DNA of 64,000 bases from Chitinophaga arvensicola (lineage in GTDB: Bacteria; Bacteroidota; Bacteroidia; Chitinophagales; Chitinophagaceae): positions 1,516,979-1,580,978 of the forward strand of contig NZ_FOJG01000002.1 of the NCBI RefSeq assembly GCF_900110835.1, written 5' to 3'. A program made the position numbers and the translations under genes. The number at the start of each line of letters is the position of its first letter. Position 1 is the first letter of the stretch. This document shows, in pieces, positions 7,923-16,130 of this stretch. The notes under the pieces were generated by a model. That model did not search any database and was not told where the DNA came from. It was given only the letters and a program-made list of their open reading frames with translations.

Positions 7923-9419
7923 CTACATCTTTAATAACCCTGAAATCATTAATTCGAGCGTGCGTTCGTTATCTTGATCAATTTGAAATTTTTTGAAAAC
8001 AATCCGGCCTTTTTTATCGATAACAAAGTTTTGGGGTGCTCCACTTACCCCATAATATTCGGTTTCAAATTCCGGGGTCGCTCGTAAAGGGATAAATGAA
8101 TATCTGCTATTCTTTAAGAAAAGTTGTACGAAATCATCCTGCTCAGGGTAAACATTAATACCTACATATGCCACCTCCTCATCACTGAATTTATTAATCA
8201 CGTTCTGGAAATAAGGGAACTCAGCCCTGCATGGGGAGCAGTAAGGAAACCAGAAAGTTAGCAAAGTAACTTTTCCTTTCAGATCTTCCAATTTCAAATT
8301 ACTGCTTTTAGTATAAAGCCCAAGATCGAACGCGTATGCGGGAACGGCGATCTTATTTCTGATAGCTGCAATGTCTTTATCTATCCGTAATTTATTTCTG
8401 CCTATTTTTTTACCATAAAATGCCAAAGCATCATAAAGTCTATCTGTTGGCATCTGAGCAAATTTAGCAGCCACGCTATCATAAGCGGCATTAGTATTAC
8501 CTGTCTTATCGAGTAAAAACGATTTTCTAATAGTAATAAAGTCATCTATATAGTTCCAACGCGGAAGTACAGCTTTATTTAGTTCAATGCTCGCATTCGT
8601 ATAATCTTTACTGTCTTCTAATTTTCTTGTAAGGATTAATGATTCCGCCAATTTTTTACGGATCTTCCAATCTCCTTCCTCTCCGCTTTCATTAACGATG
8701 GCAAGTGCCTTTTCAGGATCTGTCTGCATATACATATCCACTAACTCTTTCGTTGCTGATTCGGAAAAAGAGAATTTTTTTGGCGGATATAGATGATAGA
8801 GTTTTTCAAAATACTTAATCTTTTCCGCCTGACTTTTTGCACGGCGGCCAATAAAATAAAGTAAAGATACGCTATGAGTATTTTCAGGATAACGATTTAA
8901 AAAATTCAGCGCGTGTTGCTTAAATTCGCTGTAATCTTTGTCCATCAAAGAATAAATATAATCTGCCTTATATCCAATGTTTGAAGTGTCTGCAAGCATT
9001 GCCTTATTCAGGTACACATCTGAAAGCTGATTCTCACCTCTTATTCTTGCATCCACAAACAACATATTCCAAATCCGGGCATTCCCTGAATCTATTTCAG
9101 CAGATTTCAAAAGAAACTCTCTGGCCTGCGGCATTTCAGCATTGTAAAAATAGGTACCTAACGCTAATGGGATAGCGGCATTTCCGGGATATTGCTGGAT
9201 CCACATTCTATACTGGGATGGAAGGTCGGGATGTCTTATTCCCATTGCAGTAATAAATTTCCTATGTAATGCAGCGTTATTGAAATCCTTTTCCAGCTCT
9301 ACTTTTGCCTTCCTGATTTCTTCAGGTGCAGCCGGACCTTTTCTAACTGGCATTTGTGCTGACACAGTCAATATCAGGCCTATATTTAACAAAACTGATA
9401 ATCCAAATAAGCTCTTCAT
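7923..9419 (-). CDS. secreted TlpA-like thioredoxin protein with helical-repeat N-terminus
   Basis: This 498-residue protein starts with a signal peptide (LFGLSVLLNIGLILTVSAQ). A long alpha-helical repeat region of TPR style follows (for example NAAIPLALGTYFYNAEMPQA). It ends in an AhpC/TSA-TlpA thioredoxin domain with the redox pair C394/C397 (FWFPYCSPCRAEFP) and the cis-Pro region GVSGAPQNFVID. It should act in the periplasm as a thiol-disulfide reductase or isomerase. It is the last gene on the left of the peptide island, pointing the same way as the peptide precursor and exporter genes. A role in proofreading the precursor's disulfides is an inference from position. Confidence 0.88.
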   Translation of the reverse strand: MKSLFGLSVLLNIGLILTVSAQMPVRKGPAAPEEIRKAKVELEKDFNNAALHRKFITAMGIRHPDLPSQYRMWIQQYPGNAAIPLALGTYFYNAEMPQAREFLLKSAEIDSGNARIWNMLFVDARIRGENQLSDVYLNKAMLADTSNIGYKADYIYSLMDKDYSEFKQHALNFLNRYPENTHSVSLLYFIGRRAKSQAEKIKYFEKLYHLYPPKKFSFSESATKELVDMYMQTDPEKALAIVNESGEEGDWKIRKKLAESLILTRKLEDSKDYTNASIELNKAVLPRWNYIDDFITIRKSFLLDKTGNTNAAYDSVAAKFAQMPTDRLYDALAFYGKKIGRNKLRIDKDIAAIRNKIAVPAYAFDLGLYTKSSNLKLEDLKGKVTLLTFWFPYCSPCRAEFPYFQNVINKFSDEEVAYVGINVYPEQDDFVQLFLKNSRYSFIPLRATPEFETEYYGVSGAPQNFVIDKKGRIVFKKFQIDQDNERTLELMISGLLKM

Positions 9420-9532
9420 ACTTTAACAACAAAATCTATATTATTATAAAAATCTCCGACACATAAAAAATAAAATGCAAATCTATATCAATAACATAGG
9501 CAGCTTTATTATGTTCCTATTCATAAGAAATT

Positions 9533-9569
9533 ACCTGTAGCATAAAATCATGCTACAGGTAGTTTTTTT
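9533..9569. terminator. strong hairpin after the peptide precursor gene
   Basis: A perfect 10-base stem (ACCTGTAGCA / TGCTACAGGT) has an 8-base loop. The T run is on the plus-strand side (9563-9569), where it touches the precursor stop codon. For the minus-strand transcript the hairpin is followed by a weaker AT-rich stretch, so it may work as a 3'-end stabiliser or partial terminator separating the precursor from the TlpA-like gene. Confidence 0.6.
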
Positions 9570-9831
9570 ATTTGGGTACACATACCCCATGGTAAAAATT
9601 GCCATCCGGGCACAAAACACTCTCGCATTTTTTGTCAGTCGGACATGTTAATGTTCCTTGTCCGCATTCATTAACGCACGGCTCTTCACTACCACTTCCG
9701 CTGCCACTTCCACTTCCGCTGCCGCTTCCACTACCACTGCCACCAAATCCACCTAATACATTTTTTAACTGCACCCTGGTCAGGAGCTCAGAAGCTCCCA
9801 GCTCTAAAGCTTTCAATTTTAGTTTTTTCAT
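9568..9831 (-). CDS. GG-leader secreted peptide precursor with Ser-Gly tract and six-Cys core
   Basis: This 87-residue precursor has three parts. Residues 1-28 are a leader of the Bacteroidota GG type (ELGASELLTRVQLKNVLGG, ending in Gly27-Gly28), the cleavage signal of C39 peptidase ABC exporters. Residues 29-48 are FGG followed by an alternating Ser-Gly run with nine Ser. Residues 49-87 are a core with six Cys at 52, 56, 63, 69, 74 and 84 (spacing C-x3-C-x6-C-x5-C-x4-C-x9-C). Cleavage after Gly28 would release 59 residues with up to three disulfides. Exporter, adaptor, disulfide-forming and glycosyltransferase genes surround it. No lanthipeptide or radical-SAM enzyme is present. The function of the mature peptide is unknown. 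Confidence 0.85.
   Translation of the reverse strand: MKKLKLKALELGASELLTRVQLKNVLGGFGGSGSGSGSGSGSGSGSGSEEPCVNECGQGTLTCPTDKKCESVLCPDGNFYHGVCVPK
9688..9738 (-). repeat. Ser-Gly codon repeat inside the peptide precursor
   Basis: This run of alternating Ser and Gly codons (17 codons) is an imperfect 6-base repeat at DNA level, with mixed synonymous Ser codons. Length change by slippage would stay in frame in 6-base steps and would alter only the linker length. Confidence 0.8.
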
Positions 9832-9865
9832 CGCTATTTTTTTTTATAAATAATTAATATCGACT

Positions 9866-9873
9866 CAAAACTA
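9866..9873 (-). promoter_or_regulatory. -7 element TAGTTTTG for the peptide precursor gene
   Basis: On the minus strand a perfect TAnnTTTG lies 34 bases upstream of the precursor ATG in an AT-rich leader. It suggests the precursor can be transcribed separately from the HTH gene behind it, as expected for a highly expressed peptide. No convincing -33 element is seen. Confidence 0.45.
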
Positions 9874-9909
9874 AAATCTCTCATAGCAGTATATCTGCCA
9901 TGAACACAT

Positions 9910-10242
9910 TCATATCTTTTTACAGAGTTCAAAAACGGTTATTTCGGAGAAGCACAAATTTTCATCCTTGCCAATAGCCGCCATTTCTTCTCTTGTTAAT
10001 ACCTGTCCGTCCTTTATAAAAAGATGTTTCACCATTTCTCCTTTCTCATCATAGTAATAGGTATTTCTCATTCTGTCAAATTTAATAGGAAATCCTAGTT
10101 CCTTCATATCTGTCAAAACATCCGTCATAGCTCTTTTACATAAACCATTCCTTTGGGCGAAGTTCTCAAGGTTGCCAGTGGCTTTTCTCTTAATGAGATA
10201 ATCGATGTACTTCAGACGTTTAATATGTTTCAAAATGGCCAT
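9910..10242 (-). CDS. small HTH (DeoR/HTH_11-type) putative regulator
   Basis: This 110-residue protein has an N-terminal winged-helix pattern (LKYIDYLIKRKATGNLENFA, LCKRAMTDVLTDMKELG, FPIKFDRMRNTYYYDEKG), like the DNA-binding part of DeoR/WYL-type regulators but without a WYL domain. Small proteins with this wording often sit beside GG-leader peptide genes in Bacteroidota. The gene lies directly upstream of the precursor on the same strand, so it is a candidate local regulator. The target and ligand are unknown. Confidence 0.65.
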   Translation of the reverse strand: MAILKHIKRLKYIDYLIKRKATGNLENFAQRNGLCKRAMTDVLTDMKELGFPIKFDRMRNTYYYDEKGEMVKHLFIKDGQVLTREEMAAIGKDENLCFSEITVFELCKKI

Positions 10243-10462
10243 AGGGTGAAATTTATTGAATGAAATCCCTCATGTATTTATACTGAAAAGGGCTACGATA
10301 ATTTTTTGATGTTATAAGTACATCAATGGTACATCTGTAGATAGTTTTTGGAGATAGTGGAATTTTATTCATAATGGGTTTTAAAAAACAATCTTATCCA
10401 GGTACAAAACTATAATCCTAAAATATAAATAAATTTATCAAATTCAAAATTATTAACACAGC

Positions 10463-11806
10463 TTACTTGTTGCCCACTGAGGTGGATTTTACCAGATTGT
10501 AATACATCCTTTCCATCAATCTGAGGTTTTTTGTGATGATGATTGCCTGCGTCCGTAATCCATTCTTGTAGGGTATGTTTTTGTTATTATTAGTTACAAG
10601 ACCTCTGTTTAGCCTTATGGTAGCCAGAAAACCGCTATCTGAAGGAATACTGGAAATATAGCTGAGCGTGCCTTCAACAAAGCCATTTTCCTGATATGGA
10701 TAGGCCTCAAAACGCAGCTGTACCTGAAATCCTGTATCTATCTTACCAAAATTGTGCTGTGGCAAATTAGCTTCTACATAAATATGTGTATCATCAGGAT
10801 TGATATATCCCAGTACCTTACCTGCTTTCAGATATTGATTTTCCTGTAGCGGAATAATAAATGACGTTTTCCCGGCAACCGGAGCCTGTAAAAAATACTT
10901 CTTCTTCCAATCATCTACTTCACTTTTCAGGGATTGTATCGATTGTTGAAATCCCGTTTTCTGTATGGCAACATCTTGTTCCAGCTGATCCAATTCCTTC
11001 AACTTGTCTCTTCGCAGAGAAGTATTAGATAACAAAGAAGTCTCCAGCTGAGGAAGTGCTAATGTCTTGTTTACATATTTACTTTTCTCAACCCTAAACT
11101 CTTCATTCGACAATACCTTCTCAGCGAGCAGTTGTTTATTCATACTAAAGGTCTCTTCTGCAAGTTTTACATCCTGTTCCGTCAGCTCCTTCTGTCCGTA
11201 AATAATCTGTCGTGCACTGTCAAGTGAATAGATATCGGTTTGCAAGAAGTATTTTCTTCTTTCATAGAATCCCATAACTATATAATCATTGTACTGCTGG
11301 CATATTGTAATAAATTTCTGATAAGAGGATTGTAGTTCACCCAGATTGTCAAACCGTTTGTTAAACAGGGTTGCTACTTTACTAATCTGGCCCGAGTTTA
11401 ACAAAGCTATACTGCTATCCAGCTGTTCTGATAAAAACAAAACATCTTCATGCCTGGCAGTACTTTCAAACCACCCGATTATTTCCCCTTGGGCCACATC
11501 GTCATTATTATGAATCAATAATTTAACAAGACGGCCATCCTGCTTTGTTACTATTTCTTTAGGAGCATTTTCAGCAGTAAGTATAGCCCTTGTTTCAATG
11601 ATATCAGGGTATTTTATAAACCAGGTAGAGAAGAACAATACCAGTAGTATAGATAAAAAAAACAGTAAGGCCCATCGCTCAAGGAAATCCGGCTTCCTTG
11701 AAATTATCTCTTCAGATAGCTCTGAGCGTTGATTAATACGGGATGTGATCGTTTTGGCAGCAAGAAATTCCTTTTCCTCCTGCTTGTCAATCAGTTCTTT
11801 TTCCAT
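10463..11806 (-). CDS. HlyD-family periplasmic adaptor of the peptide exporter
   Basis: This 447-residue membrane-fusion protein has a cytoplasmic N-terminus, one membrane segment at about residues 45-64 (LLFFLSILLVLFFSTWFI), a split lipoyl-like region (AENAPKEIVTKQDGRLVKLL and QAPVAGKTSFIIPL), long coiled-coil helices between them and a C-terminal beta domain. It bridges the ABC exporter to the cell envelope so that substrate leaves in one step. It lies 23 bases after the C39 ABC transporter gene on the same strand, the normal order for bacteriocin-type exporters. Confidence 0.92.
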   Translation of the reverse strand: MEKELIDKQEEKEFLAAKTITSRINQRSELSEEIISRKPDFLERWALLFFLSILLVLFFSTWFIKYPDIIETRAILTAENAPKEIVTKQDGRLVKLLIHNNDDVAQGEIIGWFESTARHEDVLFLSEQLDSSIALLNSGQISKVATLFNKRFDNLGELQSSYQKFITICQQYNDYIVMGFYERRKYFLQTDIYSLDSARQIIYGQKELTEQDVKLAEETFSMNKQLLAEKVLSNEEFRVEKSKYVNKTLALPQLETSLLSNTSLRRDKLKELDQLEQDVAIQKTGFQQSIQSLKSEVDDWKKKYFLQAPVAGKTSFIIPLQENQYLKAGKVLGYINPDDTHIYVEANLPQHNFGKIDTGFQVQLRFEAYPYQENGFVEGTLSYISSIPSDSGFLATIRLNRGLVTNNNKNIPYKNGLRTQAIIITKNLRLMERMYYNLVKSTSVGNK

Positions 11807-11829
11807 AATAATTATTTTAACAGTATAGA

Positions 11830-14016
11830 TTAAGCGCCTAATTCAAGTTGGTTTTTCACAAGGTCATAATAGCGGCCACGTATGGAGGTCAGATAGGCAT
11901 GTGTACCTTCTTCTGCTATTTTCCCCTGATGTAGTACTACTATTTTATCTGCATTCTTAACGGTACTGAGCCGATGCGCTACTACGATAACCGTTCTGCC
12001 CTGGAAAAAGTTAGCAAGATTCTCGACAATAACTTTTTCATTATTAGCATCCAGTGCGTTTGTTGCTTCGTCAAAAAACAGATAATTGGGATCTCTGTAT
12101 ACAGCTCTGGCGATAAGAAGTCGCTGGCGTTGCCCCTGGCTCACACCTACACCGTCTGCGCCTAACTGTGTATTAAATCCATTGGGTAAACTTTCAATAA
12201 AAGAAAGAATATTAGCTACCCGGCAGCTATGCAACAACTTTTCATGATCCACATATTCATCACCTACAGCAATATTCCTGGCGATGGAATCATTGAAAAT
12301 ATATCCATCCTGTAATACAGCCCCGCATTGCCTACGCCAAAATGAAGGGCTGAGATATCTAAAATTACTTTCACCGATCCTTATTTCGCCTTCATACTGA
12401 TCATATATTTTAAGAAGAAGCTTTAACAGTGTTGTTTTGCCACTACCGCTTATTCCTACTACAGCAGTAACTTTTCCTTCGGGTATATCAAGATTAATAT
12501 CTTCTAATACGTTGTCATTCCCGGCACCAGGATAAGCAAATGACAAGTTGTTAATTGTAATGTCCTTGCTTTGTGGCAAATAAGTCATGAAAGACTTGTT
12601 TGTGGGCTCCTCATCTTCCAACTGATGAATTTCGTTGAGCCGTTCCATACTTATTTTAGCATCTTGAATACTTTGCGAAAGGCCTATAAACTGCCCAACA
12701 GGGCCACTAAGCTGACCAATAATATATTGTACTGCCAACATTGTTCCAAAGGTCAGTTGTCCGTTTACTACCAGTTGGGCTACCATGAAGCTTAACAGGA
12801 TATCCTTTCCCTGTGTGATAAATAACCCGCCTGCCCCTTGCCATTGCCCGTAGTTTAATCCTTTATACTTCAGATTAAACAGGTTTACCTGTATATTCTC
12901 CCATTCCCAACGTTTAAGTCGCTCTGCATTATTAAGTCTGATTTCCTGCATACCCTGTACTAATTGCAACGTAGCACTATTTTCTTTCGCAGAGAGATAA
13001 AAGGTTTCATAATTCATCTTTCTGCGTATACGAAGGAACAATTGAATCCAGCCAAAATACAGCAGGTTACCGGCGGTAAATACCAGGAAGAGATTTATGT
13101 TGTATGAGATGAGAATAATAGCATAAATAAAGAAATTAAAAATGGAAAAGATAGTTCCCATTGTTTGTCCTGTAATGAAAGACTGTATCTGTCCATTATC
13201 TCCTATACGCTGTAATGTATCACCCGTTTGATGCGTATCGAAATAGGATATCGGTAATCTTGTCAGTTTTATCCAGAAATCCGACAGGACAGCGATATTT
13301 ATTTTATTCGAAATCCTTAATTGCAAACGACTTCTGATAAAACCAATAACAGTACTACTAAAAGTAAGCATCAACTGGGCAAAAAGGACAATAGTAATAT
13401 ATTGCAGATTTCGGGTATTGATCCCCGTATCTACCATCGTTTGGGTTAGAAAAGGAAACACCAGTTGCAGCAGTGAACTAATAAGCAAGGATATAAAAAT
13501 CTGTATAAACTGCCCCTTGGCTGGCCGAAGATATCTGGTTATTATACCCCAGTTAAGTTTCGCTTCCTTTTCACCCTCGCTTTCGTAGAAAGCCGGTGAA
13601 GGTTCCATCAGCAGTACTGTACCAATCTCCCCTATCTCATCTTTGCTATTAGAAACCCAATATCGCAGAAATTCAGCCTTTTTGTAAGATACAATCCCTC
13701 TTCCCGGATCTGCAATTTTTGCAATCTTCTTATTAATTGACACAAGGACAACAAAATGGTTTTGATTCCAATGTAATACAGCGGGTAATGGAGCAGTATA
13801 AAGTTTATCAAAGTTAATCTGCGCTCCTCTTGTTCTGAATCCCATTTTTTCGGCAGTTTCACTAATTCCTAATAATGAAACTCCTTGTTTACTAAAACCT
13901 GCATTTTGTCTTATGGTGTCGACATTATAATGCTTCCCATAGTGTTTGGCGATCATTCTGAGGCAGGTGGGGCCACAATCCATAGCGTTAAGCTGGCGGT
14001 AGAAGGAAAAGGACAT
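11830..14016 (-). CDS. C39 peptidase-containing ABC exporter (PCAT)
   Basis: This 728-residue exporter has three parts in order. An N-terminal C39 peptidase carries the catalytic Cys14 (AMDCGPTCLRM), His87 (NQNHFVVLV) and Asp103 (IADPGRG). Six membrane helices span about residues 160-460. The ATPase has Walker A GISGSGKTT (521-529), signature VSQGQ (625-629), Walker B LFFDEAT and the H-loop His681. The intact peptidase triad means it should cut a GG leader and export the rest. The only GG-leader gene seen nearby is the Ser-Gly/Cys peptide, so that is its likely cargo. It diverges from the VKOR-thioredoxin gene. Confidence 0.95.
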   Translation of the reverse strand: MSFSFYRQLNAMDCGPTCLRMIAKHYGKHYNVDTIRQNAGFSKQGVSLLGISETAEKMGFRTRGAQINFDKLYTAPLPAVLHWNQNHFVVLVSINKKIAKIADPGRGIVSYKKAEFLRYWVSNSKDEIGEIGTVLLMEPSPAFYESEGEKEAKLNWGIITRYLRPAKGQFIQIFISLLISSLLQLVFPFLTQTMVDTGINTRNLQYITIVLFAQLMLTFSSTVIGFIRSRLQLRISNKINIAVLSDFWIKLTRLPISYFDTHQTGDTLQRIGDNGQIQSFITGQTMGTIFSIFNFFIYAIILISYNINLFLVFTAGNLLYFGWIQLFLRIRRKMNYETFYLSAKENSATLQLVQGMQEIRLNNAERLKRWEWENIQVNLFNLKYKGLNYGQWQGAGGLFITQGKDILLSFMVAQLVVNGQLTFGTMLAVQYIIGQLSGPVGQFIGLSQSIQDAKISMERLNEIHQLEDEEPTNKSFMTYLPQSKDITINNLSFAYPGAGNDNVLEDINLDIPEGKVTAVVGISGSGKTTLLKLLLKIYDQYEGEIRIGESNFRYLSPSFWRRQCGAVLQDGYIFNDSIARNIAVGDEYVDHEKLLHSCRVANILSFIESLPNGFNTQLGADGVGVSQGQRQRLLIARAVYRDPNYLFFDEATNALDANNEKVIVENLANFFQGRTVIVVAHRLSTVKNADKIVVLHQGKIAEEGTHAYLTSIRGRYYDLVKNQLELGA

Positions 14017-14288
14017 ATTTTTAATATGCTAAGGTTGACAATGAATGTAACAATTAAATATAAAAAAGTTTTGAAATTAAATTTTTAGTATTAGATTTGA
14101 AATCATACTTATGTTATCTTTATCATTGAAGATAAAATATTTTTTTCCGAAGTTTACATGTAGCGTAGTTGAAAACCCAGATTGTGCAAACCCATACATG
14201 TAGCTATAGTGAGTCCACGTTGATAATTCAAGCCACGTTTCAAGTATCTGTTGATATAATTCCTAAGTACTGTAAAATACGAATACCT

Positions 14289-15932
14289 ATGCGTTATTTA
14301 TTCTCTAACCTGTTTGGTTCTTCGAGTAATGGAGCGGAAGTTGCCTATTTGTTTTCATCACTTCTATCAGTTAGCATCTCTCCCAGCACCTTAAAAAAGG
14401 AGATCGAGGAACATCCTGATTTCCCAAGTTTATTAAGTATTAGCGACATACTCAACAATTATGGAATTGAAAATCTGACGGCAAAATTTGACCCGGATAA
14501 GTTTAAAAATATTCCTACTCCATTTATTACCCAGATAAAAGGTGATGATAATGGAAATGTTTTTTTCAGTGTGGTAAAAGAAATAAGTGCAACTCATGCC
14601 AAGTTTTTCGATTATGAAAAAAAGCAATGGAAGGAAACCCATATAGGTAACTTTACCGATCAATGTACTGATATTGTGCTAATGGGGGAGCCAAAAGAAA
14701 AATCAGGGGAAAAAAATTATCAGGCAAAAATCAAAGAAGAAAAAAGAAAAAAATATGGTGGATATCTTGCACTTTTGTGTTTGCCGGCGGTTTTATTATT
14801 TACAGGGGTGTTTTCATTTATACAAAACGGAATGTCGGCCTTGCTTCCTTTTTTGTTTTCACTGTTAATGCTGACAGGAACTGCGGTTACCTCCTTGTTG
14901 CTCTGGTATGAAATAGACAGATACAATCCATTCTTACAACAGATCTGTTCGGCACGAAAGAATATCAGCTGTAATGCCGTGCTCTTTTCCAAAGGCGCTA
15001 AAATATTCGGTATCAACTGGAGTACTATTGGCTTTTGTTATTTCTCAGGAGGCTTGATCAGTTTACTGATTGCTGGTATTACAAATACATCAATGCTGGC
15101 TTTCTTGTCTTGTCTTCATCTGTTTACATTACCATATATTTTTTATTCCATTTATTATCAATGGAAAGTCGCAAAACAGTGGTGCGTACTATGTTTATAT
15201 ATTCAGGCCATTATTGCTGTCACTGCTACTATTACGTTTTGGGGCGCCTGGCATCTAAACTTTCCGGCAATAAACAATATACCGGGATTACTATTACAAG
15301 CAACTGCAGGATTTAGTATTCCATTTATTATTGCAACAATATTGCCTCCTTCCCTGAAAAAAGCAAAAGAAAGCAAACAGACTAAAACAGAGCTACAACG
15401 ATTGAAACATAATCCACAAATCTTTGAAACCTTGCTTCAAAAACAAAAAGCAATTGACGAAGAACCCTATGGTTTAGGAATTATACTGGGAAATCCGTCT
15501 GGTTCGCGGAAAATCATCAAGGTCTGTAATCCCTATTGTGAACCTTGCGCCAATGCCCATGAACCATTGGAAGCGTTGCTGCACAACGATCCCGACTTAC
15601 AACTACAGATCATATTTACGGCTTCCTCTGCTGAAGGAGACTACAAAATGCCACCAGTAAGACATCTGCTCGCTATCGCTGAAAAAGGCAATCTTGAAGA
15701 AACAACACAATCACTGGGAGACTGGTATAAACAAAGCGTCAAAAATTACGATCAATTTGCCTCTAAATACCCTCTTAATGGGGAATTACAGCGCCAGAAA
15801 GATAAAATAGACGGCATGTCCAACTGGTGTAGTAAAACTAAAATTCAATTCACACCTACCATTTTCATTAATGGGCATCAGCTTCCCTCTTTATATACAA
15901 TCCATGATTTAAAATATTTCCTTTCCGTTTAG
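14289..15932 (+). CDS. VKOR-thioredoxin fusion with degenerate C39-like N-terminus
   Basis: This 547-residue protein has three parts. Residues 1-130 look like a C39 peptidase fold (EEHPDFPSLLSISDILNNYG) but lack the catalytic Cys and His. Next comes a vitamin K epoxide reductase membrane domain with the loop pair C220/C228 and the active CxxC C299-C302 (QWCVLC). Last is a DsbA/thioredoxin-like domain with C417-x-x-C420 (PYCEPC). VKOR-Trx fusions oxidise exported proteins and pass electrons to quinone. Set divergently from the exporter of a six-Cys peptide, it probably forms that peptide's disulfides. I chose ATG 14289, because an upstream in-frame ATG at 14169 adds 40 residues with no homolog-like features. 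Confidence 0.88.
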   Translation: MRYLFSNLFGSSSNGAEVAYLFSSLLSVSISPSTLKKEIEEHPDFPSLLSISDILNNYGIENLTAKFDPDKFKNIPTPFITQIKGDDNGNVFFSVVKEISATHAKFFDYEKKQWKETHIGNFTDQCTDIVLMGEPKEKSGEKNYQAKIKEEKRKKYGGYLALLCLPAVLLFTGVFSFIQNGMSALLPFLFSLLMLTGTAVTSLLLWYEIDRYNPFLQQICSARKNISCNAVLFSKGAKIFGINWSTIGFCYFSGGLISLLIAGITNTSMLAFLSCLHLFTLPYIFYSIYYQWKVAKQWCVLCLYIQAIIAVTATITFWGAWHLNFPAINNIPGLLLQATAGFSIPFIIATILPPSLKKAKESKQTKTELQRLKHNPQIFETLLQKQKAIDEEPYGLGIILGNPSGSRKIIKVCNPYCEPCANAHEPLEALLHNDPDLQLQIIFTASSAEGDYKMPPVRHLLAIAEKGNLEETTQSLGDWYKQSVKNYDQFASKYPLNGELQRQKDKIDGMSNWCSKTKIQFTPTIFINGHQLPSLYTIHDLKYFLSV

Positions 15933-16130
15933 ATCCAATAAGGCAGCGAAGAATATCTCCTATTCAAAATGAATAAGAGATTACTTTCTGTGATCCTAAT
16001 ATATGTTACAAAGATCAACGATACGGCTTAAAAACGTTATGTTGACACATCCTGATGGCCTCAAATCCTCATGAGAAAGAGCTATTAAAATTCTATACAA
16101 AAGATCTCCATTCAATCTCAAAGCAAATAT

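Noticed and set aside
9568..9831. Lanthipeptide or other enzyme-crosslinked RiPP
   Set aside because: No LanB/LanC/LanM, radical-SAM, YcaO or similar enzyme is found in the island. The VKOR-Trx gene points to disulfides instead.
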